Notes under the pieces: generated by a model
The model's input: only the letters and a program-made list of their open reading frames with translations
Databases searched by the model: none
What the model was told of the DNA's origin: nothing
Source of the DNA: GWE2-40-63 sp050179685
GTDB lineage: Bacteria; Bacteroidota; Bacteroidia; Bacteroidales; SZUA-534
Direction: 5' to 3'
NCBI GenBank assembly: GCA_050179685.1
Contig: JBFXEW010000010.1
Location: forward strand, 65,907 to 129,906
Length of the DNA stretch: 64,000 bases
Position numbers and translations under genes: made by a program
Shown here: in pieces, positions 1 to 7,234 of the stretch
How positions within the stretch are numbered: position 1 is the stretch's first letter
Layout: each line of letters opens with the position of its first letter

Positions 1-1042
1 GAAAGTACTGTTTTGCTGCATTTTGTACCCCCGATTGTATCATTAAAAGCTTTTGCTGATTCCATGAAATTTGTTCCCGGGAAATATGATTTAGTTGTTG
101 CAAACTATTTGATAATTGTTGCTTGTGTTTTTCCATTTGCTCATCAAAATGGTTTACCACACTATCAAAATAATAGTCCAATTGCTGTTTAAAATCGAGG
201 AGACGCTGAATCAAAAACTCGGCAACTGCCGTTGGTGTTTTAAGCCTGGTATGAGCTACCAAATCACAAACCGAATCGTCGCGCTCATGCCCTATTCCGG
301 TTAAAACCGGCAGCGGAAACTGAGTGATATAATAGGAGAGCTCATAGTCGTCGAAACAACTCAAATCGCTTTTTGAACCACCACCCCGCAATAAAACCAC
401 CACATCGAAATCGGCAATCGATTCATAAACCCGCTCAAAAGCGGTGATTATCGATTCGGGAGCATTATTGCCCTGCATAACAGCAGGAAAAAGCCGGGTT
501 TTAAAAGCAAAATTGTGCGTATTTGCCTGCAATTGTTGCTGAAAATCGCCATATCCGGCAGCGGTTTCTGACGAAACCACTGCAATGCGTTGCGGAACTT
601 TTGGAAAAGCAAGGAGTTTATTCATTTCAAAAACCCCATCGTCCTGCAATTGCTGAATGATCCGGGTTCGTTTCATGGCCAAATCGCCCAGCGTGTATTG
701 TGGATCGATGTCGGAAACATTCAGGCTAAAACCATATACTTCGTGGAATTCAACACTTACTTTCAATAATACCTTTAACCCGGAACGCAGGGTTTCACCC
801 GTTGAAGTTTCAAAATACGGACGAATCATCCGGAAAGCAAAAGCCCAAATAGTGGCGCGTGCTTTAGCAATTATTTTGTCTGAAAGAATATCTTTTTCAA
901 TAAGTTCCAGGTAGCAATGGCCGCTACGATTTATATTCATCTCGCTAATTTCGGCTACAAGCCATACGGGTAAAGGGAATCGTTCCTCCAAACTGTTTTT
1001 AACCGATAATATCAGACTCGATAAACTTCTGGAATCTTCCAT
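1..1042 (-). CDS. xseA: Exodeoxyribonuclease VII large subunit (partial, C-terminus off the window)
   Basis: Reverse-strand reading gives 347 codons from an ATG at 1042, running off the left edge. It begins MEDSRSLSSLILSVKNSLEE, followed by an OB-fold-like region (VWLVAEISEMN) and the nuclease core with RIAVVSSETAAGYGDF, VVLLRGGGS and TGIGHERDD, all hallmarks of XseA. The enzyme degrades single-stranded DNA to oligonucleotides together with XseB, which should lie just beyond the window if the usual order holds. The start is one base from the stop of the upstream subtilase gene, so the two are probably co-transcribed. Only the C-terminal helical part is missing. Confidence 0.93.
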   Translation of the reverse strand, partial: MEDSRSLSSLILSVKNSLEERFPLPVWLVAEISEMNINRSGHCYLELIEKDILSDKIIAKARATIWAFAFRMIRPYFETSTGETLRSGLKVLLKVSVEFHEVYGFSLNVSDIDPQYTLGDLAMKRTRIIQQLQDDGVFEMNKLLAFPKVPQRIAVVSSETAAGYGDFQQQLQANTHNFAFKTRLFPAVMQGNNAPESIITAFERVYESIADFDVVVLLRGGGSKSDLSCFDDYELSYYITQFPLPVLTGIGHERDDSVCDLVAHTRLKTPTAVAEFLIQRLLDFKQQLDYYFDSVVNHFDEQMEKHKQQLSNSLQQLNHISREQISWNQQKLLMIQSGVQNAAKQYF

Positions 1043-1043
1043 A

Positions 1044-2684
1044 CTACAACTTCACTAGGGTTTGGGTTTGCTTACTGGTGCCATTCGACACGGATAAAAA
1101 ATAAACTCCCCGATTTAATCGGGCAATCCTGTCAATCTGAATCCGATGAAAGTAACTGCCGGGCAAGGTAAAAGTTTCACCATAAACTTTTGCACCGGTA
1201 AAACTATATAGTTCAACAACAACATCGGTATTTCCAATATTTTGAATATTTACATGAAACTCATTTCTGAATGGATTGGGAAAACTTACCTGCATTTTAT
1301 CTCCAACATCTGAAACGTTATTTTGCAGCAGACGATAATAAGCTTTTTCGAAATCAGGAATTCCATAACCAAAACCTTCGTTGGATGTAAAATAATTACT
1401 GCTGCAATATTGAATGGCACTATAAATATCGCGATTGGTTTTATCGGGAAAAGCCGACCACAAGCTGGCTGCCATTCCGGTAACTAATGGGCAGGAAAAA
1501 GAGGTTCCGTTGGCTTCCGAAATATTCCCGTACTTATTAAATAAACTTGTTTTTACTCCCTGAGCCACCACATCGGGTTTAACCCGTCCATCGGCCGACG
1601 GTCCCCTACTGCTGAAAGTTGCCAGATTATCCATAGCATCGATGGCTCCCACACAAATCACATTTTTTCCGTCGGAAGGCGCTGTAATATAATACCAGGG
1701 TAAGCTACCTGAATTTCCTGCGCTGTTGATTACCAGCATGCCGCGATCGAAAGCCAAATCGGCTGCCCGCGAAACACGAATGGTGTAACCATCTAATTGG
1801 TTTATGGTATGGTTCATTTCCGGATTATCGAACTCGCCGTAACCAAGCGATGAGGTAATAATGTCGACACCTGCGCTGTCGGCAAACTCAGCAGCAGCAA
1901 TCCAGTTTTCTTCTTCAATGGGGTATTCACTAAAAACATTTTCGGTTCGCAAAAGCCAAAACGAAGCTTTTGGGCCCGAACCCAAATACTGATTCGGAAT
2001 ATTTCCGCCCATAACAGAAAGCACCATCATACCATGCTCATGATCTTCATATACCTGCCCATTCTTATCAACATAATCGTAAGTTCCCAGGATTTGCTGA
2101 TTCAGCATCAAACTGTCGAAACCTGAAATGGAATTTACATTGTAGAATCCACCGTCGAGCACAGCAACCTGAATTCCCTGCCCCTTATAACCTTTTTGAT
2201 GCAAAAATATAACCCGGCATCGGTCGAGCTGGTGAAAAGCAGCTCCCCAAAAATCGGCAGGTTCGTCTTCAACCAAACTTCCGAATTTATTGGCAGAGAT
2301 TATCGACTTTTTATTATTTCCTTCATAAATCAGGGTGACATTCTTTACAAAGCTGCTGCGAAAAGCTTCTATTCTAAAATCAGGATTATTAGTTAGGTAA
2401 ACCGCAGAATTCAACCATTTTGACACATTATGCAAACGAGCGTTTAAGCTTAGCAAACTATCGACATAATACTGACTTATAGGCAAATCGACCTCGGTTA
2501 TTTCAATATTGCTTTTTGCCCGTCGTTGTATAGCCCGTTCCGATAAAAACGCTTCGGGATTAGCTGTTGAATATGGAGAATGGTTTTTGTCGGTAAACTC
2601 AACCAAAAAACCATAATTCTCAGGCTGAGCCAATAACGAATTCAGAAAACCAAGAAAAAGTACTACCAACATCCACTTATTCAT
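1044..2684 (-). CDS. S8 subtilisin-family serine peptidase with T9SS sorting domain
   Basis: Secreted subtilase. An N-terminal signal peptide (KWMLVVLFLGFLNSLLAQ) is followed by the catalytic triad. Numbered from the longer reading that starts at 2696, these are Asp181 (VAVLDGG), His221 (DHEHG) and Ser399 (NGTSFSCP), with the oxyanion Asn328 in SAGNSG. The last ~80 residues (FPNPFRNEF... RGVYFLSV... TLVKL) are a type A sorting domain for the type IX secretion system, so the protein should be exported and surface-attached or released. I prefer the second ATG (2684): it gives a normal signal peptide and overlaps the upstream lipoprotein gene by only 8 bases. Substrate cannot be told from sequence. 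Confidence 0.9.
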   Translation of the reverse strand: MNKWMLVVLFLGFLNSLLAQPENYGFLVEFTDKNHSPYSTANPEAFLSERAIQRRAKSNIEITEVDLPISQYYVDSLLSLNARLHNVSKWLNSAVYLTNNPDFRIEAFRSSFVKNVTLIYEGNNKKSIISANKFGSLVEDEPADFWGAAFHQLDRCRVIFLHQKGYKGQGIQVAVLDGGFYNVNSISGFDSLMLNQQILGTYDYVDKNGQVYEDHEHGMMVLSVMGGNIPNQYLGSGPKASFWLLRTENVFSEYPIEEENWIAAAEFADSAGVDIITSSLGYGEFDNPEMNHTINQLDGYTIRVSRAADLAFDRGMLVINSAGNSGSLPWYYITAPSDGKNVICVGAIDAMDNLATFSSRGPSADGRVKPDVVAQGVKTSLFNKYGNISEANGTSFSCPLVTGMAASLWSAFPDKTNRDIYSAIQYCSSNYFTSNEGFGYGIPDFEKAYYRLLQNNVSDVGDKMQVSFPNPFRNEFHVNIQNIGNTDVVVELYSFTGAKVYGETFTLPGSYFHRIQIDRIARLNRGVYFLSVSNGTSKQTQTLVKL

Positions 2685-3384
2685 ATCCGTAATCAATTAA
2701 TTCCTGATAATAAATCAATCCATTAGAAACTCTGTTTTCAATGGGAATGGCCGGATCAACCTCTGTAGAATAAATATCGATTTGTTTTTTAAAAATCAAT
2801 CCCAGATTTTTAACAAAAACTTCCTCATAATCAATCTTATCAATTAACGACTCTTGCTGTTTTTGTAACACAGTTAAAGCCGAATCAAAACTAAAACCAT
2901 CCAGATTATAAGGTATATCAACCGAAGTTATCTGATAATTGAATTTATTCAGGGTATCGATCCGATTATAAGCATCGCCATTCCAAATAGTTCCAACCAC
3001 TGCAGGAAATTTAATTTTAAGGTAAGTAATGTTGTCTTCAATTTGTATGGCTTTTTTATCCCAGATGCCCATCTGCCATACAGAATGAGGGTTCCAGGCA
3101 CTCGACACAGCTTCGGAGTAAAACCGCTCCAGACGAATCATGCTGTCGTTACTGGCATTTAAAAACCAATGGCTTTGCACTTCTTTAATAAAATAGTGAA
3201 GCGTATCGAAAACTTCCGATGGCGCATCAATATAAATGGCATTCACCTCATAAACCTTCCACAAACCAGGGTTTAAAGGAAAGTAGTTGAAATCGATGGC
3301 AGAATCGGGCTGCTCAATGCCCGGTTTTTGACACGAGGCCAAAGTCAGTAAAAATAAAACGCTGTATAGCCATTTTTTATTCAT
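2677..3384 (-). CDS. Hypothetical lipoprotein
   Basis: A 235-residue protein with a lipobox ending at Cys18 (LLTLASC) and no membrane span after the signal, so it is probably a periplasmic or outer-membrane lipoprotein. The rest is a soluble, mostly beta-looking sequence without a motif I recognise. It overlaps the downstream subtilase start by 8 bases, and xseA follows, giving a lipoprotein-subtilase-xseA order. A role alongside the subtilase is only suggested by that overlap. Confidence 0.75.
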   Translation of the reverse strand: MNKKWLYSVLFLLTLASCQKPGIEQPDSAIDFNYFPLNPGLWKVYEVNAIYIDAPSEVFDTLHYFIKEVQSHWFLNASNDSMIRLERFYSEAVSSAWNPHSVWQMGIWDKKAIQIEDNITYLKIKFPAVVGTIWNGDAYNRIDTLNKFNYQITSVDIPYNLDGFSFDSALTVLQKQQESLIDKIDYEEVFVKNLGLIFKKQIDIYSTEVDPAIPIENRVSNGLIYYQELIDYGYE

Positions 3385-3436
3385 GGCTTAAAGATATAAA
3401 TTTTGAAGGGGAATCTGCATAGTTGTCAGGATTCAA

Positions 3437-3470
3437 AAAAAACCTCCAGATAAATCTCCAGAGGTTTTTT
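3437..3470 (-). terminator. Rho-independent terminator after the VWA gene
   Basis: Inverted repeat AAAAAACCTC/GAGGTTTTTT with an inner AGAT/ATCT stem. It sits just past the stop of the VWA gene, with a U-run on the minus-strand transcript. Confidence 0.8.
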
Positions 3471-3495
3471 GCATATTTTATAAACCGTTTTGCGC

Positions 3496-5370
3496 CTATT
3501 TCTGAGCCGATGAACGTTTTAACAATTCGGCACTTTTCATCAAGCGAATCATTTCGCCCCGGTATCCTTCTTCATCAGTTCCCTTCGAGCCATTAGCCAG
3601 TTCAATTGCCGATTCAAAACTTGTTGTCCCTTTAAACTCAGAATCGCGTAAGAGCATGCCAAACTGAGCAACGGCAGCTGAAAACCTAAAATTATTGGAA
3701 GTTTCACCGGCATCAAGCGGGGTATTTTTAACAACCTGCTCAATCAATTTGCTTTGGTAGCCATCGGGTGCTTTGTAGCGCAGTTTTAAGGTAATTAAAT
3801 CGTTGCTGCTTAGTGCCTCATCCGACAGTTGCCTCCTTTGGTATTTAAGTGGTTTTGCTGAATCGGGCTTCTTTGCCGGAATAATTTCGTACAATGCAGT
3901 AACCGTATGCCCCGCTCCCATTTCACCAGCATCTTTTTTATCATCCTGAAAATCTTCTTCGTTCAACAAACGGTTTTCGTAACCAATTAAACGGTATTTA
4001 ACTACCGTTGCCGGATTAAATTCCAATTGAAACTTAACATCTTTGGCAATGGTAAATAGTGTTCCGCCAAACTCATTTACCAGCACTTTTTTAGCTTCCT
4101 GCAAATTATCGATGTAAGAATAATTTCCATTCCCTTTATTGGCAATAATCTCCGCCTTGTCGTCTTTGTAATTGCCCATGCCAAAACCCAGAACCGAAAT
4201 AAAAATACCTTTTTCGCGTTCTTTTTCAATTAAGCGTTCCATTTCGGCGTTACTGCTGGCACCCACATTAAAATCGCCATCGGTTGCCAAAATAATGCGG
4301 TTGTTACCCTGCTCCATAAAATTTTCTTCGGCAGTTTTGTAAGCCAGTTGCAATCCGGCTCCTCCCGCTGTAGAACCTCCGGCTTTCAAATTATTTAAGG
4401 CGTCCAGAATTTTCTGTTTTTCAGAACCCGGAGTCGATGGAAGCACCAATCCTGAACTGCCGGTGTAAACCACAATGGCTACGCGGTCGCTTGGTCGTAA
4501 CTGCTCTAAAAGTAGTGCAAAAGACGATTTTAACAAGGGCAATTTATTGTACGAATTCATTGAGCCGGAAACATCAATTAAAAAAACCAGATTCGAAGCC
4601 GGCAGGTTTTCTACATCCATCTTTTTTCCCTGCAAACCCACATGCAATAAATAATTGTCGGTATTCCACGGACAAACAGACAATTCGGTGTTGATGCTAA
4701 AGGGATTATCGCCTTTTGGTTGCGGATAATTGTACGAAAAATAATTGATCATTTCCTCAATGCGGACGGCATCAACCGGAGGTAAACTACCATTATTTAT
4801 AAACCGCCTGACATTGCTGTATGAAGCAGCATCCACATCGATAGAAAACGTTGAAAGCGGATTGATACTTACCTCTTTAAATCCATTTTCATGAATCGTA
4901 TTGTAGCCTTCGGTATTATGTTCCGGCATCATGTACATATTTGGCATGGGAGGTTGATTGGTTCGAATGTAGGAGGCTCCCCGAATCATAACTGGCTTTT
5001 TTGTGATCGTGGATTGCTCTTCGTCCATTACCATAAACACTTCATCTTCAACTATAGTCAGTTTCTTTTCTTCCTTTTTAAGCGGGTGAAGTGTAACATT
5101 GATAATGGTTCGCCCCTGAACTGAAACTTCTTGAACAACAAATTTTTTGTGCTTAAACACCAAAATCTGATGTGTTGGATCAATAGTTATCTGATAATCA
5201 CCCAGTGCATTGGTTAGGGTGCTGGTTTGTGTTCCTTTAAGAATAACATGAACACCACTTAATGGCTGATTAGCGGTATCGGTAACCTTACCCCTGATTT
5301 GCTGTGCTTGCAGGGAACTAACAATAAAACCAAACAGCGTAACTGCAATAATTAAAACTTTTGTTCTCAT
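3496..5370 (-). CDS. von Willebrand factor A domain protein (YfbK-like) with carboxypeptidase-like regulatory domain
   Basis: 624 residues. After a signal peptide ending near residue 22 (SSLQAQQ) comes a CarboxypepD_reg-like beta domain (about 24-95, RGKVTDTANQPLSGVHV). Next are the VWA-associated N-terminal region (SINPLSTFSIDVDAASYSNV, ~168-187) and a VWA domain with the metal-ion-dependent adhesion motif DVSGS at 266-270. The C-terminal part resembles the YfbK family tail. Such proteins are exported and bind partners through a divalent metal. The gene stands alone between terminators and is divergent from the sigma factor gene, whose regulon might include it (inference from position only). 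Confidence 0.85.
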   Translation of the reverse strand: MRTKVLIIAVTLFGFIVSSLQAQQIRGKVTDTANQPLSGVHVILKGTQTSTLTNALGDYQITIDPTHQILVFKHKKFVVQEVSVQGRTIINVTLHPLKKEEKKLTIVEDEVFMVMDEEQSTITKKPVMIRGASYIRTNQPPMPNMYMMPEHNTEGYNTIHENGFKEVSINPLSTFSIDVDAASYSNVRRFINNGSLPPVDAVRIEEMINYFSYNYPQPKGDNPFSINTELSVCPWNTDNYLLHVGLQGKKMDVENLPASNLVFLIDVSGSMNSYNKLPLLKSSFALLLEQLRPSDRVAIVVYTGSSGLVLPSTPGSEKQKILDALNNLKAGGSTAGGAGLQLAYKTAEENFMEQGNNRIILATDGDFNVGASSNAEMERLIEKEREKGIFISVLGFGMGNYKDDKAEIIANKGNGNYSYIDNLQEAKKVLVNEFGGTLFTIAKDVKFQLEFNPATVVKYRLIGYENRLLNEEDFQDDKKDAGEMGAGHTVTALYEIIPAKKPDSAKPLKYQRRQLSDEALSSNDLITLKLRYKAPDGYQSKLIEQVVKNTPLDAGETSNNFRFSAAVAQFGMLLRDSEFKGTTSFESAIELANGSKGTDEEGYRGEMIRLMKSAELLKRSSAQK

Positions 5371-5516
5371 GGCTTCTAAATTTTAAATTAATATTTTGTT
5401 TCTTCGTTTGGTAATAGCATGCAGGTATGCCCTGTTTTCCACAAAAAAAAATTAATTTATTGCATCATAATTACTCATCTAATTGAAATACTGATTCTTA
5501 AAACAAGTAAATTTTA

Positions 5517-6080
5517 ATGTCGACCAGCATCTCAGAAAGCGAACTGATTAAAAAGTATAAAAAAACACAAGACCCGGCTTTTGTTGGGACACTTTACACC
5601 CCTTACATGCCACTGGTTTATGGTGTTTGTCTGAAATACCTTAAAAACAGGGAACTTGCAAAGGATGCAGTAATGGACCTCTTTGAAAAACTTACCGTAG
5701 AGTTGCTTAAACACGAGGCTCCCCTTAACTTTAAAACCTGGCTTTTTGTGGTAACAAAAAATTATTGCCTGATGTATTTACGAAAAGAAGGAAGCGATAT
5801 CAAGGCTTTTAAAAATATGGCGCTCGAATTTATGGAACACGATTCGTTTGTGCATCCTTTAGACGAGTTAGAAAAACCCGATTTGGATGTATTGCTTAAA
5901 GCCTGTATTGAAAAACTAAAAGAGCAACAACGACAGGCTATTGAGTATTTCTACTTCGATAAAATGTGTTATAAGGAAATTGCAGGTAAACTAAAAGTGG
6001 ATGAAAAAAAAGTAAAAAGCGATATCCAGAATGGAAAAAGAAATTTAAAACTTTGCATGGAGGAGAAACATGAAGCCTGA
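5517..6080 (+). CDS. RNA polymerase sigma factor, ECF/sigma-70 family
   Basis: 187 residues with the two ECF regions. Region 2 is in the first half (YTPYMPLVYGVCLKYLKN, RELAKDAVMDLFEKL). Region 4 is near the C-terminus (QRQAIEYFYFDKMCYKEIAG, a helix-turn-helix recognising the -35 element). It would redirect core RNA polymerase to a small regulon. The next gene overlaps it by 11 bases and encodes a membrane protein, the usual arrangement for a sigma factor and its regulator. The target genes are not evident here; the divergent VWA protein is the nearest candidate. Confidence 0.88.
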   Translation: MSTSISESELIKKYKKTQDPAFVGTLYTPYMPLVYGVCLKYLKNRELAKDAVMDLFEKLTVELLKHEAPLNFKTWLFVVTKNYCLMYLRKEGSDIKAFKNMALEFMEHDSFVHPLDELEKPDLDVLLKACIEKLKEQQRQAIEYFYFDKMCYKEIAGKLKVDEKKVKSDIQNGKRNLKLCMEEKHEA

Positions 6081-7185
6081 TTTTAACTACCGATTCAATG
6101 AATTGCTTGCTTACCTGAAAGATAAACTTACAGCTAAGCAGCGACACGATATTGAGCTGGAGGCAAACCGCGATCCTTTTCTGCAGGAAGCTCTCGAAGG
6201 TTTTTCACAACTTACACCTGAGGAATTGGAAAACGATGTGGCTTTACTCCAATCGAAACTACCCAAAGAAAAAAGCAAAATCAGGCCACTGAATCCATAC
6301 ATCCGAATCGCTGCCAGCATCGTATTGTTTCTTTCTTTGGGCTCGGTAACCTGGTACCTGATAAACAATGGGCTAAAAAAACAGGAATTGGCTTTTCAAA
6401 CCCAGGATAACGAAAAGCTTACAAATGATAAAGCTACCTTAGCCGAACCCGTAAAACCATTTGAAACTGCGAAGCCCATTACTGAAGAAAATGAACTAAT
6501 AAGCGCTCAGGAGAAACCAACGGAAAAAATACAGGAAGTCAGAAAAAAAGCATTACCCAAACCGATAAAAAAAGAAACGGTTGAAACAATTATTGTTTTG
6601 GATGATGATTTGGAAATGGATGTAGTGGAAGAATCAATCGACATGGCTCCAATTCCTACAGCTGAAAAAGATTTAAATGAAACCATTGCAATAAATACCA
6701 GCAGTAACGAAATCTCCAAAGCAGAGCCCAATGCATCACTTTTTGCCACGGAACAAAATCCAATGGCTGCCACTGAATCAAATACAGACCTTGGAAAAGT
6801 GCAAACACCCGATTCGCAAAACAAGAAAGTGAGAATAAGAGGAGTGTCAACCTTTCGAACCCGGAAACTTATTACAAAGCTTGACTATAAAAACACCTAT
6901 GATTATAACGCCAAACCCGATGTAGCTTATGAAGCCTGGGAAAAATACCTGGAAGAAGCTTTTGATGCAAAGAGCAGCAGTAAGTTTTTCATTTTTCTAA
7001 CCCTTATTGTTGACGAGTCCGGAACCATAAAAGAAGTAATTTGCCCCATGAAACATGATGATTTTTCGTGTGCTGAATTGGATACGCTGGTTACTTCAGG
7101 CCCCAAATGGTTAAATGCTACAAATAATGGAAAACCAACAATCGACACCGTAAGCTTATATATAGATTATTATCGGCAGCCATAA
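6070..7185 (+). CDS. Membrane protein partner of the ECF sigma factor, TonB-like C-terminal domain
   Basis: 371 residues. A cytoplasmic N-terminus of about 75 residues precedes one membrane span (IAASIVLFLSLGSVTWYLI), followed by a long, acidic, low-complexity periplasmic linker. The last ~100 residues (FLTLIVDESGTIKEV ... GPKWLNATNNGKP) look like the C-terminal domain of TonB energy transducers. The topology and the 11-base overlap with the sigma gene suggest an anti-sigma-like regulator, but no zinc-binding HxxxCxxC motif is present. The start ATG at 6070 is preceded by GGAGGAG (6059-6065), an unusually strong ribosome binding site for this phylum. Confidence 0.7.
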   Translation: MKPDFNYRFNELLAYLKDKLTAKQRHDIELEANRDPFLQEALEGFSQLTPEELENDVALLQSKLPKEKSKIRPLNPYIRIAASIVLFLSLGSVTWYLINNGLKKQELAFQTQDNEKLTNDKATLAEPVKPFETAKPITEENELISAQEKPTEKIQEVRKKALPKPIKKETVETIIVLDDDLEMDVVEESIDMAPIPTAEKDLNETIAINTSSNEISKAEPNASLFATEQNPMAATESNTDLGKVQTPDSQNKKVRIRGVSTFRTRKLITKLDYKNTYDYNAKPDVAYEAWEKYLEEAFDAKSSSKFFIFLTLIVDESGTIKEVICPMKHDDFSCAELDTLVTSGPKWLNATNNGKPTIDTVSLYIDYYRQP

Positions 7186-7216
7186 AAAAAGCGGCTCTTT
7201 TTAAGCCGCTTTTTTA
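7184..7216. terminator. Bidirectional terminator between convergent genes
   Basis: AAAAAAAGCGGCT and AGCCGCTTTTTTT form a strong stem with U-runs on both transcripts. It lies between the sigma-partner gene and the converging sensor gene. Confidence 0.88.
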
Positions 7217-7234
7217 TGGTTAAATGTACCGTTG

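Noticed and set aside
1440..1640. Loss of subtilase activity
   Set aside because: I checked for missing catalytic residues; Asp, His, Asn and Ser are all in place, so the enzyme appears intact.
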